Shown piece after piece: positions 51,369-63,109 of a DNA stretch of 64,000 nucleotides. Both the position numbers and the translations under genes were made by a program. This stretch comes from Pelargonium cotyledonis (taxonomy: Eukaryota; Streptophyta; Magnoliopsida; Geraniales; Geraniaceae). Below the pieces are notes generated by a model. It searched no databases and had not been told where the DNA came from. It saw only the letters and a program-made list of their open reading frames with translations. The stretch covers positions 101,001-165,000 of the forward strand of contig JAYMTA010000002.1 in NCBI GenBank assembly GCA_036897625.1, given 5' to 3'. Every line of letters starts with the position of its first letter. The stretch's first letter is position 1.

Positions 51369-51665
51369 TTGGATTACTATACTGAAGATCCCGGAATCCC
51401 CTTATTAAGAGGAACACAAGGAACATCTAAATATACAATATATATAACAGGGAATTTGGCTTCAGGGGGATTTGATGGGCCTCTTTCTCTTCTAAAAAGT
51501 GTCACTCTACTACTGGTATACAATCAAAATCCGGAATGTATTCAATGGCTTAAAATATCTTTGAAAATACGAGAGAATCCAAGAAAGGGTCCTCGAAGTG
51601 CATCGAAAGCTGGGCTTGCTATTGTGGGTAATACTAGGGAACTCGGTTATATTTCTAATTCTTAA
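51369..51665 (+). CDS. Unidentified 98-residue frame
   Basis: TTG start 51369, stop TAA 51663. It is one of the longest standard-code frames here, and the first of a cluster of open frames at 51.3-52.9 kb. It has a glycine- and serine-rich middle (about residues 13-40), a short hydrophobic part (about 43-50) and a basic stretch RENPRKGPRSASK (about 68-80). No family is recognised and no ATG start is available, so it may be a fragment or chance. A second frame overlaps its end at 51598-51783. Confidence 0.2.
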   Translation: MDYYTEDPGIPLLRGTQGTSKYTIYITGNLASGGFDGPLSLLKSVTLLLVYNQNPECIQWLKISLKIRENPRKGPRSASKAGLAIVGNTRELGYISNS

Positions 51666-51946
51666 ATCACACCACAGTATTTACAGCTCAAGGGTTTGTA
51701 TTAGCAGCGTAAGTTGGTTTCTCTGGGGTTTCTTTCTTGTTTACAGAAAAACCGATATAATTTTTATAAGAGCCCGTCTCTAGACACAGGGACCCTTTTC
51801 TAATAAAGTACAGAAGTTACATTTTCTATATTCCGAGAGGGTACTAGAATTAAGTAAGCAAGACAGATGCACTCCTGATATCTTTCTATCTGCCTTTGTC
51901 CTTCCTAGTATTTCCTAGAGGCTCTAGTTGAGTCATTCCCTGACAA

Positions 51947-52165
51947 TTGCCTTATCAACCTTTGTATATTACTAGTTTTGGATCCCTATCCAGAGAACCC
52001 TCGTTTGCAAAAAACCCTAGAACTTGTCAAAGGATCCAATTTACACTGAATATATGGCTGGGATATATCCCAGGTATCCTATACGCTTTTTTAGTAACCG
52101 CGCTTAGAGAACCGCCATCCCGAGTCTTGAAAAGGGAAGCAAGTCCACAGCAAAGGACTTCATAA
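51947..52165 (+). CDS. Pmp3/UPF0057-like fragment
   Basis: TTG start 51947, stop TAA 52163, 72 codons. Residues about 33-50 read TLNIWLGYIPGILYAFLV, close to the second half of Pmp3/RCI2 (UPF0057) small membrane proteins, whose signature is LLTxLGYIPGI(I/V)(H/Y)A. In that family this is the second of two membrane helices in a protein of about 50-60 residues involved in ion homeostasis at the plasma membrane. The first helix with its PPLGVF-type motif is absent, and the remaining residues do not match. The opposite strand is also open (52027-52287), so coding direction is uncertain. It could be a decayed nuclear-type gene or coincidence. Confidence 0.2.
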   Translation: MPYQPLYITSFGSLSREPSFAKNPRTCQRIQFTLNIWLGYIPGILYAFLVTALREPPSRVLKREASPQQRTS

Positions 52166-52349
52166 CGATAAGGCTCCTCGACGGAGTAAGAGTTTCTCAT
52201 AACAATAAAAGTTAAAATTGAAACATATAGAAATGGAAACCCGGTATATAAGTTATGGGGAGTTCGAAAACCTAAAACACATCCCACTGAATTGTATACA
52301 TAACAAAGTTTATTGACAAGAACCTACACGCTCGAGGTAGAACCAGATC

Positions 52350-52421
52350 CTAAAGAAGTCAAATCGGGGGTTCGAACCCTTGAATGCTTCTAGTAGAAAC
52401 CTGTGCTCTACCAACTAGTAA
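52350..52421 (-). pseudogene. tRNA-like element (Arg- or Glu-like)
   Basis: On the minus strand ACTAGTTGGTAGAGCACAGG gives a good D arm. TTTCTAC stands at the anticodon (UCU or UUC by register). AAGGG-TTCGAAC-CCCCG is a T arm with three of five pairs. No acceptor helix is seen. A further T-arm-like hairpin AGTGG-TTCAAGC-TCACT lies at about 52509-52525 on the plus strand without other tRNA parts. Confidence 0.33.
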
Positions 52422-52577
52422 AGTAGTTAACAAATAAAAGTTTTGTTAGCTAAAACTTCTTTACTTCAAGCAGATTTGTACAACATGAAAATAAGGATTT
52501 CCGGGTCAGTGGTTCAAGCTCACTTCTGAACAAGACAAGAAAGAAAACATTACGAGATATTTAGCACTTTTCCTTCG

Positions 52578-52847
52578 ATGTCCGGTTTAGACATAGGTAA
52601 GACTCCTAGGAAAGGCATAGCTAGAAACAAGAGAGTTATAGCTCTGAGGAAAGAAGTTACAGGTATGAGGGTTAAGAAGACTAACAAAACTTCCAAGGCT
52701 CATAAGAAGCTGGAGAGTCTAGGTAAGAAGAGATCGCTTTTTCTTGTTCTATTTGGTTCATATTTATTGATTTTCTTGCTGCAGAAAAGACTCATTTCTG
52801 GTACGAGTGAATCACTAACTTTATTATTTCATTTTATTAGGGTGTAG
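52578..52847 (+). CDS. Unidentified lysine-rich 89-residue frame
   Basis: ATG start 52578, stop TAG 52845. The first 55 residues are strongly basic (runs such as GKTPRKGIARNKR, MRVKKTNKTSKAHKK and LGKKRS), like a nucleic-acid-binding or ribosomal-protein tail. A hydrophobic segment follows (about 54-67, FLVLFGSYLLIFLL), then KR and a short tail. The basic-then-hydrophobic order could make a small membrane protein with a basic inside domain. The abrupt change may instead mark where homology ends. The 5' part has purine-rich codons (AAG, AGG) unlike the surrounding DNA. No family is recognised. It is the best of the unassigned frames. Confidence 0.3.
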   Translation: MSGLDIGKTPRKGIARNKRVIALRKEVTGMRVKKTNKTSKAHKKLESLGKKRSLFLVLFGSYLLIFLLQKRLISGTSESLTLLFHFIRV

Positions 52848-55800
52848 TTTATAAAACAAATTGCATTAAAGCTCTTATTTACATTTAGTGATCTCGCTTT
52901 ATAATTACAAACTGATATACTTGATACTCGGGAAGCCTAAGCCCCTTTAATCCAGTAAATATGGCTGTAATTTATGCACGAACCCTCTCATATTTATCTT
53001 ATATTTAAGCTATAAACAATAAAGAATTCAAAAGGAGTCCCCAGGCACTCAGTTAGGATACATTTTATTGCTTCAAAGCGCCCCTATCTTTATGTCTATC
53101 AATTTTAGCCGTTTCCATTGCTGGGCCTACTATCTACTATGCATGTCATACCCTGCTGAAGCTAGAACTAAAATCAACACTTAAATTTATATAATTTGTA
53201 TTGTTTAAGAAGTTTAAGAAGTTCCACTCAGATTTTCCAAGTCAACAGCGAATAAAGTACAATACTTAGTTTTAACTTTGCACGATCGCTAAAAACCTAG
53301 TTTTATATACCAGCAGGAAACTAGTACTCAAAGTTTAGAATAAAACGGCTTTCCTTCAAAAAGTGTTTTGACTAATTTTAAGAGCTTGGAATAGTTCATC
53401 CTCTTGTAGCAGAGTCCGGCAATTCACTTAACTTTTTAAGAATCCTTACTAGAGCTTTGGGACTCTCTCTGGGACTTAGTAAAAGCTAATAAGATTTATC
53501 AAAGGCTAATTTAAGAAAGTGAAATCCAGCATTTTTGTATAATATTCTTGAAAACATTCTAGTTAAAAAGTGGACTTGACTGTGCTGTAAAGTTAAACTT
53601 TTCAGAGGAGTCCTTTCGATTAAATACAGAGCCCCAGTCTGCTCTTTTTTCTACTTTATTCCATGGGCTAAGGAGGCCTGAGAGAGTTAGCAAGTTACTT
53701 AGTAATTTCAAACCTTCGTATCGTAATACCCTCAAAATACCCTAAAATTATCTTACTCCGTCTCATACTTAAGCGATATAAAGGATATGTCCCCTAATAT
53801 TATGTATAGTGTAGTCCTCAAATTCTTACTATCACTTCAGTAATTTACTATATTGTACCCCGGACTTTGTCTGAGTTAATTAGAATCCTATTTTTCTTAC
53901 TTCCAATTTATATTATTCGACTTTGAAATCTCAAATTAGGGTTCATTACTTAGTTAAACGTAATATCCTTGGGGATACCGGTTCTTTATCAACGGGGGGT
54001 CTACTCTTCAGTTTGGTATATATTAATAATCAGATTCTTCCCGTTTTTCAGAGCAGGAGATAGCATGAGTAAACTTTTCGATAACTCAAAGATTAAGAGG
54101 CCTCGTTGATAACTTTGTTTTTCTAGTTCATATAGTAGCGCCGGAGGATAAGAGGATGTCTTAACCCTTTTTCTATTTATTTATTTATAATCGGTATTCC
54201 TTTTCGTTAGGCTTTATTGAGGGTCTTTTAGTAATGTTATAAAAAGGAATTCTAGAAGGTACCTTTTAGAGGGTTGTTCTGTAACTTAGTTGTTTAAGTT
54301 CTTAGTTAAAAGGGAAAGATCCTCCATAGAATAGAAAACCGGTTATTTTTGGATTAGCTTACAAGACTTTCAAAGAAGCCTACTGAAATAGAAAGCTTTG
54401 AGAACTTAGTTTTATCAATTTAATTTTTTACGATCGGTATTCTAATAGAGGTTATATTATTTATACCGTAGAGTAATTTGTAGTATCAAAAACTTTTTGA
54501 GAACCTTGTATCCATAATAGAAATAGAGTTATTCTCTAGGACTCTAGTCAGCCTCTTGATTAAAAAAAGTATAAAACCCCAATTAAATGAAAAATTCCAT
54601 ATAAACGAAAAACGGAGGACTATTGGTTATAAACAGAATACCTTGCTAATTTTTATGATCAGAAAACTAAGCACAGTATCCAACCAAAAAGCTCCATAAT
54701 AGAACCCCTCTGCCGCCTATCATTTTATAGTCAACATTGACTTTTCTGTGTATAACTTAAGGACAAGGAATCCTTGCTTTTTTACACCCACTTAGTAAAT
54801 TAAAGTAAAGAAGTTGTTTCTACTAGCCAGAAACTTTACTTGAAGATAGGTAATAAGAAATTGGCTTGCGGTAGATGAGTACTTTATCCCTATATACTGT
54901 GCTGCCCTACAAAAAGAAAAGGGCTATACCGGAATAATGAACAAGCTGCTAAGCAAGCTAATTATTATAGTTATAGATAATAAATGTATGGAATGTGTGT
55001 CCTCTAACTCTAAAAAAATTATGTTCTCCCTCGTATTACGGCGTATCCTTTATATTAAAAAACTACTGCTTTAGATAAAATAAGGGGTTGCTGCTAGCCA
55101 GTATTTAGGGGTTTAAATACGGCTATTCTAGATTATGGGGACCAAAAGAGGAAGAATTCTCTGTAACATATAAAAGAAGTACTTAATAGGTTAGAAATTC
55201 TAACTAACTAAAAAAAGCCTAATGCCTTAAGAGTTCTCCTTTAGAGAGGTTTGCTTGGGTTAAAGATGTAATCCGTTGTATAGGAAAAGCTCAATCTATA
55301 CTTCTAATGTTGCAGCAAAAGGGCTCCTTTCTTCCCATTAGAACCAAGTCTATCTTGAATTTACGCTATAGCAGAGCCCACGGCAAATGAGCACTTGTTT
55401 TGTAATTATACCGAATTTTGACAAACTAAGTAATAGAAGCTCTATAATACTATAATATAAGGCTTGCCTTTAATACAGCAAAAAACTCAACTTCAGCAGT
55501 TCTTCTCTTAAGCTTTTATTCTGGTTTACCAGTTCTTTATACAAACAAATTAAAAAAAGTAGCAATTCTTATAAAACGAACTTACTTTGATCAGAGAAGC
55601 ACTTCCAAGAAAAGCTTATCCCTTTATCATTGTATAAATTATAAGATAAAGATTTTCTTTAGCTCAGAGAAATCCAGAGTATTGTGTTACTTTTATTTCA
55701 AGAATTCTCGCCGCCGGTGCTCCATAATAAAGAAATTAATTATAGAAGGTTTTGAACCTACAGCATTATATCAAATTTCTAAATAGGTTATTGCCTTAAT

Positions 55801-55931
55801 CCACCAATATGTAGAAATAATATAGTTAAGTATTAAAGAGCTTGCAGTTGAGATTGTTGTTATTTAACAAGAGAGGTACCAGAGGCTATTAAATGCCTTT
55901 ATCTTTGAATGGTGTTTCGTATTTGAATTAC
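52848..55931. other. Long gene-free stretch
   Basis: No gene recognised in 3 kb. The GC-rich near-palindrome AAAGGGCTCCTTT lies at 55318-55330. A minus-strand TGTAGGTTCAAAACC near 55750 is a T-loop-like word only. Confidence 0.45.
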
Positions 55932-55996
55932 TCTCACACCACTTGAACCTGTGTCATCTATATTGCCGGGTCCGCGCTCTAACCACCAACTTTTAG
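55932..55996 (-). pseudogene. tRNA-like element, specificity unclear
   Basis: On the minus strand AAGTTGGTGGTTAGAGCGC looks like a D arm, followed by GGACCCGGCAATATAG in the anticodon place and ACACAGGTTCAAGTGGTGTG in the T-arm place. The last word can also form its own hairpin. No anticodon can be assigned and the acceptor is absent. Confidence 0.3.
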
Positions 55997-56095
55997 TAAT
56001 AGTAGACCTGAAAGAGGTACGCCTTGCGAAAAAGAATCCAAACTGAATTAAATGTTATTAGAGTGAGTGACAGATCTTAAGATCTTCAATTAGGA

Positions 56096-56155
56096 TACTA
56101 GTACTTGAACCTTTACATGTTGGTTACATTAACCGAGTCTTTACCATTTCAAAAA
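56096..56155 (-). pseudogene. tRNA-Thr(UGU)-like relic
   Basis: On the minus strand AAATGGTAAAGACTCGGTT resembles a D arm and anticodon strand. The loop TAATGTA between GGT and ACC carries UGU, but has A instead of U33. ATGTAAAGGTTCAAGTAC resembles the T arm. Order and spacing fit tRNA-Thr(UGU); stems are partly lost. Confidence 0.35.
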
Positions 56156-58666
56156 AACTAAAGACTCGAAAGAACATGCTCACTTTACTAGTATTCAAGA
56201 GAAGAGCTAAATCTATTTATATATAAATGATTCTGCTCTTCTTTTGTCGATTTGTAAACTGGACTCAAGTCCCTCGTCAGATAATAGGAGCGCTCCTTGC
56301 TATCTGTAATAGGATTCCTGCTACAGCCCTTTTAAAAACTAGGTCATAAAATTAAGACCTCAGTTTATCAAAACAACAGAAAGAATCTCTTTTAACAAAG
56401 AAATCTATATATCTTAAGGAATCTTAGTTTTTATAAGCAAAAATTTAGTATTCTTTTGAGAAGGATTGTACTAAAATACTTATTATTAAGAGACAGGAAA
56501 CTTTTTAACTATGGGGTTTACTAACTATTTCCGAAAAGAAGGAAGGCTAGCTTGAAAGCTAAAAGAACTAGTATATCCTTATTGAACAACTGAGTGAAAT
56601 CCGGGCCTTAACTATAACTAAAATAGAAAAGCATTTTCCATCAATTCCTTTAGAAATCACTTATATAGAAGAACTTCCATAAAAATGTTACACTTTTTGA
56701 TCTCTAGCTGGGAAGGGCCACTGTATATTAAGGACTGCTGAGAGCTCGGATCTTAGGCGGGTACGTTTATAAGTATGATTACTCCAATTTATGGTAAATT
56801 GCCGCTTATTTTTACGACATGTAAGGATTCAAGTCTTAACAGACTAAAGATAAAGGACCAAAACGAGTTTACTAAAAAGGTTTCTCTCTGCTATCGTATC
56901 CTATTTTTATTATATATGGCTTCAATAATGAGTGCTCTTGCCCAGCCACAGTTTCAGCAAGCAAGTCTCAAGAAATTAATCTCTTGTTCTCTTATTCTGC
57001 GTTTCAAAACAGAGTTCTAGAATTCCATGTTTGTGAGGAATTCCTCCTAATACTAAATATACTTGACTAGTTAGAGACTCCCACTTCTCATTAGTATTTA
57101 CTTGCGCAGATTATCTAGTAAGAAATCTACCTCTCCTTAGTAAGAAATTTACTTAGAACTTTTTTTCTGTATCTTACTCTTTTTGGAGTTACCCTTTATA
57201 AAACTGGAACCCTTCCCTTAGCAATATCCAAGATTTAAAACTCCTGAGACCCTTTACTAGAACTTCCTTAAAACAAAAAACCAAAGACTAGTACTAAAAT
57301 CTTCTAAAGACCTCATTTCTTCCTCTGCTTTTGAAAACTAACTAGGGTACAGAACACTACTACTCTTAAAGGACCCCCTTTTTATTTAATATTAGGGACA
57401 AAACTAAAAAAAACCTTTACTTAACTACTTAACCATAGATAGGAAGGCCTTTCTTTGTATTTTATAGATTTCCTTTTAATTATTAGTAAAAAAAGAAATA
57501 GATTAGTTTCCTTGTTAACTGAAAACTTGGAATGATACTGCACACATTACTTGTAAAAACCTACCTCAAAAGAGTCAATCGCAAAAGTTCTTTCTATTTT
57601 AGAATTTTATAGAAGTTTATAGTCAACTAGGGGGTCCAGGTGCTTTTAAGATGTTTACTCATTCCAGGCAATTCGTTGGTAAATACCACTGAGCTTGTCA
57701 AACATAAAAATAGAATAATGACTAGATTTGTACTCCATTACCAAAACTTATAGTTAAACCGTATTAGGAACTATAGTACACTTGGTTTAGTTGCTCTGGG
57801 TCTTCCCCTATATTATAATGAAATAAAAAGTGCTTGCCCTTTTGCAGTCCTCAAGCGGCACCTTGTGAGTCCTACCCGCCTAAAAGTTATAACAAAGCTT
57901 ACAGACTGGTCATATCAAAACAATAAGGAACTCCTAATTTGAATACATTAATAAAGAAAGATTATAACCACTCGCTTTATATAATGGTTACCTCCCTCTC
58001 CTTACTTTTACCAATGTATCCTATCTCTTTGCTATTTCCCCGGACGGTGACAAACAAGAAATTCACTTTGAGTCCCATTCTTTCTAGCGGCTCGGGCTTG
58101 CTCTTATAAAGGACTTTTTTTGGTCTATATATACATAAAAAGGAGAGAGGTAGCACAAAAATAGTGTACTTGATTAAAAGCCTTTCTTTAGGAAACCCAG
58201 TACCTGTGACTATGCTCACAACTTACGGGAATAGAGAACCTTTATAGCAATTTAATTACAGTAGATTTAGTTTCTTATTTATTAAGTGAGTCTCTTCAGC
58301 TACATTGGAATGGACTAGTCAGGAATTTCCATGTAGATTTGTTGGTAGTAGATTCGAAATAGGTATAAGAAATTCTAATCTAATGAGTCTCATAGTTTAG
58401 TGTTCAGCCCTATAGCCTCAGAACCCCTTGAGAATTTGAGACTAGTCATTACCATGTTCTTACCAAAAGGTTATATCCATCTTGAAAGCTAGGGTTCTAG
58501 TAGCAGGAGTAGTATTAACACACGGTTTGTTTATTATTAGAAGTTGGATTACCGGAATAGAGAGAGCTTAACTCATGCAGTTTGTTAAATCGGGCATCTA
58601 TTTCATTTTTTGCTCTTTGTAGGTGCCTTTTTAGAAAGATTAGAAAGAGAGAAGGCATAGGTTTCG
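56156..58666. other. Intergenic, nothing firm
   Basis: No gene recognised. The 81-codon frame at 56775-57020 (plus) and the 80-codon frame at 57977-58219 (minus) lack known motifs and may be chance. Confidence 0.45.
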
Positions 58667-58733
58667 AGGTAAGCGTAGTTCAGAGATAAAGCAAGCGACT
58701 TCCTAATATGAACGTAGAAGGTTCAAAACCCTA
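58667..58733 (+). pseudogene. tRNA-Gly(UCC)-like relic
   Basis: GCGTAGTTCAGAGATAAAGC resembles a D arm, GCGACTTCCTAATATG resembles a tRNA-Gly(UCC) anticodon arm (loop with UCC), and GTAGAAGGTTCAAAACCC resembles a T arm. The anticodon stem and acceptor no longer pair. The best match is organellar trnG-UCC without its intron. Confidence 0.35.
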
Positions 58734-58940
58734 AGATAATTAAGAACTACTAAAACTCAGGTCAGTAAAGTTGTTTAATTCAGTTTATCTGTGAGCCCAC
58801 CGTCGGGAAAAGAAGAACACTTTGCTCTTGATAAATCGATATTTAAGTTGTAGCATTTCAAAAAAAAAAAGCTACTCGCAGCTCAAATGGAAAGTCGAAT
58901 GAGACCTCCTTTATTTAACTAATTTGTGTATGTAATCTAA

Positions 58941-59001
58941 TTATGACTTACTTGAACCTATGCCCTGCATTTGAGATGCCTTAGTTTTAACTGAGCTTAG
59001 A
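58941..59001 (-). pseudogene. tRNA-like element, loop TCTCAAA
   Basis: On the minus strand TAAGCTCAGTTAAAACTAAG looks like a D arm. GCA-TCTCAAA-TGC is a short anticodon-like hairpin with the same loop as the element at 4988. GCATAGGTTCAAGTAAG is a T-loop-like end. Acceptor and T stem are lost. Confidence 0.33.
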
Positions 59002-61845
59002 CTAAATCCGCGGAACCTCCAGGAATTCCTATACTTATTGCTATTAATTGTTAGTAAAAGTTGACTTCTTATAAGCAAAAGGTAGAGTTATCTTTATATT
59101 TTATATAAGTGATTTTTCGTTGTACACCTTTAAAATGATAATTACGTTCACAAATTTATAACAACAGGAGCTCACGCCTAACCAAACGGGGTATGTAGAA
59201 ATGTTTACGTTAGGGTCTTCAGCTCATTAAAGTTGTAAAAAAAACCTGTAGTCATCGTGGGTAGGTTGTAAGAGCTCCTACCTTTACAAATAGTATAGTG
59301 CCCAGAAAGAGTCATATCGCAAGTACTCATAACTATAGCTGCGGATAATCTCTTAAAAAAAGGAACTTCAGCGAGTCCTTAATTAGCAAGAATAGCTTTT
59401 ATAAAATATTGTTTAGTTTTAGAAATTAAGAATGCTCCAGCTATGGGTATACACAAGATACATTCCTATAAGTAAGTTTTTTAATTACCCGAGGATCCTT
59501 CGTGAAGGGCGTCACCTTGACGGAGTAGCCGTTAACCTTTAAGGAATACGTAGAAAGTTTGGATATAAAACGTTATAGAGTGTTCTGCGCTTTTCGCTTT
59601 ATAAATAGGGGTCTACCCGTTGTTTTATGACTTATAGAACTAAAAGATAAGTATTCTCCCTGTTTATTATATACCTAGACTGAATAAGAATAAAAAGTTT
59701 AGCATAACATTTTATATTTGGCTTTATGATTTACTAATTGAGGGTCGGGATAACCCAAAAGAAAAAGGGGATAAAACTGGAAACGCTTTAATCACTAGAA
59801 TTTAATAAAGCTAAGAAGTATCCTCTAGAATTGCATTTATTGATAGAGCATTGGCAGGGCTTGACTTTTGTTCATCTATATAGAATCCCGCTAGTGCAAG
59901 GGGTAACACTTAGGAATTTTTTTTTAAGTTTTAAGGCAGACAAACCTTGCAGAATAATAATTCTTTAATATAGGTATATGAAAATAAACTTGCCAGCAAA
60001 GAGTCTTGGTTTAGAGAGAGTAGAGGATTCTGCTGCATCAATAGGAAAGAAAATATATCTCTCTTCTAAGATTTTGACTGGGTGGATGAACTGTTTATTT
60101 TGTTATTTCTAAGCTTTCCCTTTGGAGCGTCCGAAAAACAAAAAAAAAAGTGCTTTCCCATAACCCGATTGAAGACGTCCTATACTTTATAAACTAAAAT
60201 GGGTCGACGATCATGTAACTTTTAGGCGCTATCTTTATTACTGTCAAGATAAAAAGAGGGTATAAATTCATAATTCAAAAGTTTTCCTTTAGTAATAATA
60301 AAAGAAAGTCTGGTTTAATAAGTTCATTTTATCGAACTAGAGTAACTGCCAGTTATGATTTATTAAACTCTTATATATAGAAATCGCTTTTTAGGATTTA
60401 CCTTTTCCAGATTCTTGAGTTGAGTAATTTACATAAACATTATGAAAAAGGGGCCCCTCTACTTATATTTATATCCCGCCTTTTAGTTGTTTTTCACCCG
60501 TGGTCTAGTTTATATTCTAAAACACAATGCAGTTTATCCTTAAATACTTAATTGAATAACACGAGATTCCAAAAGCAGAACCCCTTTGCCTTAGACATAC
60601 AAGGGGTACTCTTTAAGTATATGCTTCCGCGTACTTTGTATTTCTTAACTACGGAAAGGACTTGAACTCATGCGCATAACCTCGTTTAAAGTAGTTCGAC
60701 GAGGCAAGTTAATAAGCGGCTTCCCAACAGCCAAAATTCCTGTGCTTTATTACTGACTGGAATAAAAGTAGAATCTAGATCCAGGTTATTCTTTTATGAT
60801 TGTCAAATATGCAGTGGACTCTGCTTCTCTATGATTCTCTTATCTTTTTATATTTGTATACATATAGGGAGTTCCTCTTTATTTCCTTAAAAGGGCATAC
60901 CATCTGTCTTTTTTACGAAGGTGTAAAGAATTTCACAAGTGGGCTCTTTGAATAAGAAGCAGTACATACTAACTAATGAGTTTTGTTCTAATTTTGTTTG
61001 TATAAGTTTACAAGATTTAACTAATTCCTTTATTGATTGTACTATATTCACTTGATTATTTTAAAAATTCCTTGAGTACAAGCAGTGTGGCCCCTTGAAA
61101 AGCTTCTTTGGTATGGAGTATTTTATAAAGAAATTTTCTATAGTATGTAGCTAACTAAAAGGAGGAGTTTATATAAGATTTGCACTTGTCTTTATGACAA
61201 AACTCAATAAGGTAGAACTTTATAATAGATAATCTAGGTTGACTTAAGGGTACTCTTTTTTATAACTCGCAAAAAAAAAGCTCGACGTTTTATACAAGGA
61301 GCTGCCCTCAGTTCTTGAAAATCCAGTTTTTAGGTTTAATTAAGTCTTACTGTTTAGTTTAGGATTCCTCTGATATATTAACTTATCGAGCCTGTTAAAA
61401 TCGGTTCAATCCCGTGAATCCCTTAGCTTAGTAAATTATAAAGAATAAATGAAATAATTTTGTACATTGATTTGTCAGCTAAACTCTTTCTACCGTGTGC
61501 ATTTTTTTAAGAATTTCCAATGAGTACAGGAATCCAACATATAGTAGTTAGGCCAGGTTACGCTGTTATATTAGATTTACTTAGTCTTTTCTTTGGGTGG
61601 CTTGTCCTAAAGTGTTTCTATATGTAGGAATTTAGGCAGGGATCCTGGGAAATTCGAATGAAAGGGGGGTCAGTGTAGCTTAGGAAGGCACGCAGTGAGT
61701 AATTGCTAAATTTACTTGTCAATATAGTAGTGTCAGAAATTAGGTAAAAAAGAGAAAAACATTTACTAATTCAAAAAGAAGGGCTAAGTGAAGACTCAAC
61801 TCTAATCTAAAGGGGATCCATTCTTAAGTGATTAGACAAATTACC
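59002..61845. other. Gene-free stretch with one odd tRNA-like site
   Basis: Near 60640-60730 (minus) a 6-bp helix CCTCGT/ACGAGG encloses 13 bases, followed by CATGAGTTCAAGTCC, which resembles a T arm. It could be a tRNA with a swollen anticodon loop. GGTTCAATCCCGTG near 61403 (plus) is another T-like word. A 10-bp palindrome AGGGGCCCCT is at 60449. No protein gene is recognised. Confidence 0.4.
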
Positions 61846-61914
61846 TATATCGACTGGATTCGAACCCGCGCATCACGGGCAAACTAACAAGTGCTATACC
61901 ACACTTCAAAGCTC
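61846..61914 (-). pseudogene. tRNA-like element (Ala UGC or Gly GCC-like)
   Basis: On the minus strand the D arm AAGTG-TGGTATAG-CACTT has a perfect 5-bp stem. The anticodon arm GTTAG-TTTGCCC-GTGAT pairs at four of five positions and gives UGC (Ala); a shifted reading gives GCC (Gly). The T arm GCGGG-TTCGAAT-CCAGT pairs at four of five. The acceptor strands (CGATATA at the 3' side) do not pair. Of the degraded elements this keeps the most secondary structure. Confidence 0.45.
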
Positions 61915-63109
61915 GAGTGTCTCAACGAGGAAACTGTATAATGGAATTAAGGCAAGACTAGAAGGTATCCTATATTTTATAGTCTTTTTGATAACCTCGA
62001 AGGATCCTAGAATTTTGTCGAAACCGGATTGACTTTTTATAGTTGGCAACTTACTGGACAAGCTTCAATTCAGATTATAATACATTTTATAAGTATAGAA
62101 ATTACATCTTTATAAAAAAAAAACAACCCCAAAAACCAAGGTTCAGTATAGCTTTCTGATTAATATAATTATCAAATTTCCTAGACTCTCGAAAAGTAAA
62201 ACGAGATTTTCTTTCTTTTTTTAGTGATACTTAAAAACCTACTACTCCTCTAAATCCGAAAGCACTAACCAATAAAAGTGAAGTATTTGAATTTAAAAAA
62301 GCGGATATCATCTATCGACTCGGCTGAGATAGAAGTTAATAAGTCGTCTTTATCAGAGTAACCTCGGTAGTCTAATAGTAAAAGGTTGCTTTAGTTTTAT
62401 ACCCTAATGCTTGTACGAATGTTAGTTTACTTTTTCTATACAAAAGAGCCCCTTAAATCTCCGGAACCTACTTACCATAGAAATACTGTGATGCGTGTTC
62501 TACCGAAGTGAAAGTTTGACTCTTAAAAAACCATACATCTATGTTAGTCTACAGCATACTTTTTAGACAAATTTCGAGCTCCTTACTCATTTTTTATAGG
62601 TCTCTACTTTGTCATAATATGGGGGCCTCTCTTCAACTATAAGGATTCCTAAGTTGTTCGCCTAGGAGGGGGCGGAGACACAGTCTTTTTTAATAAATTT
62701 TAAAAGGTTTTCAGATGTTGTCCTATTCAGTAGAGTAACCTTTTCTTGTTTACACCTTTAAAACCCTCTTTGATTCCTGTTATTTTATAAATTGTTTACC
62801 CTCCCGGCTTTAAAAGTCTAATATTTTTTATTATATGATATATAAGTATCAAGGCGGATCCAGGATTTACTACGACCCACCCTGTAATTAAGGATTAAAG
62901 AACCCCCGTAGCTTTTCTCTTAGTATTAGTTTCCTTTATGAGCGACCCATAAATATCTAAGTAAGTTAACTGCTTATTAAGTATGAAGAATTTAAAGTAA
63001 TAACATCCAAAACCTCTATTATTTCTAAAATTAGTTTTGTAGTTTATGAAAGTAGATCAATTTACAGCTAAAAACCCCTTAATACACAAGCCAGCCCTTA
63101 CCTAACTTG
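61915..63109. other. Intergenic, nothing seen
   Basis: AT-rich spacer with stops in all frames and no recognised feature. Confidence 0.5.

Noticed and set aside
52027-52287. 86-codon minus-strand frame opposite the Pmp3-like frame
   Set aside because: GTG start, no recognised motif, and it overlaps the better-supported plus-strand reading. It remains a possible alternative.
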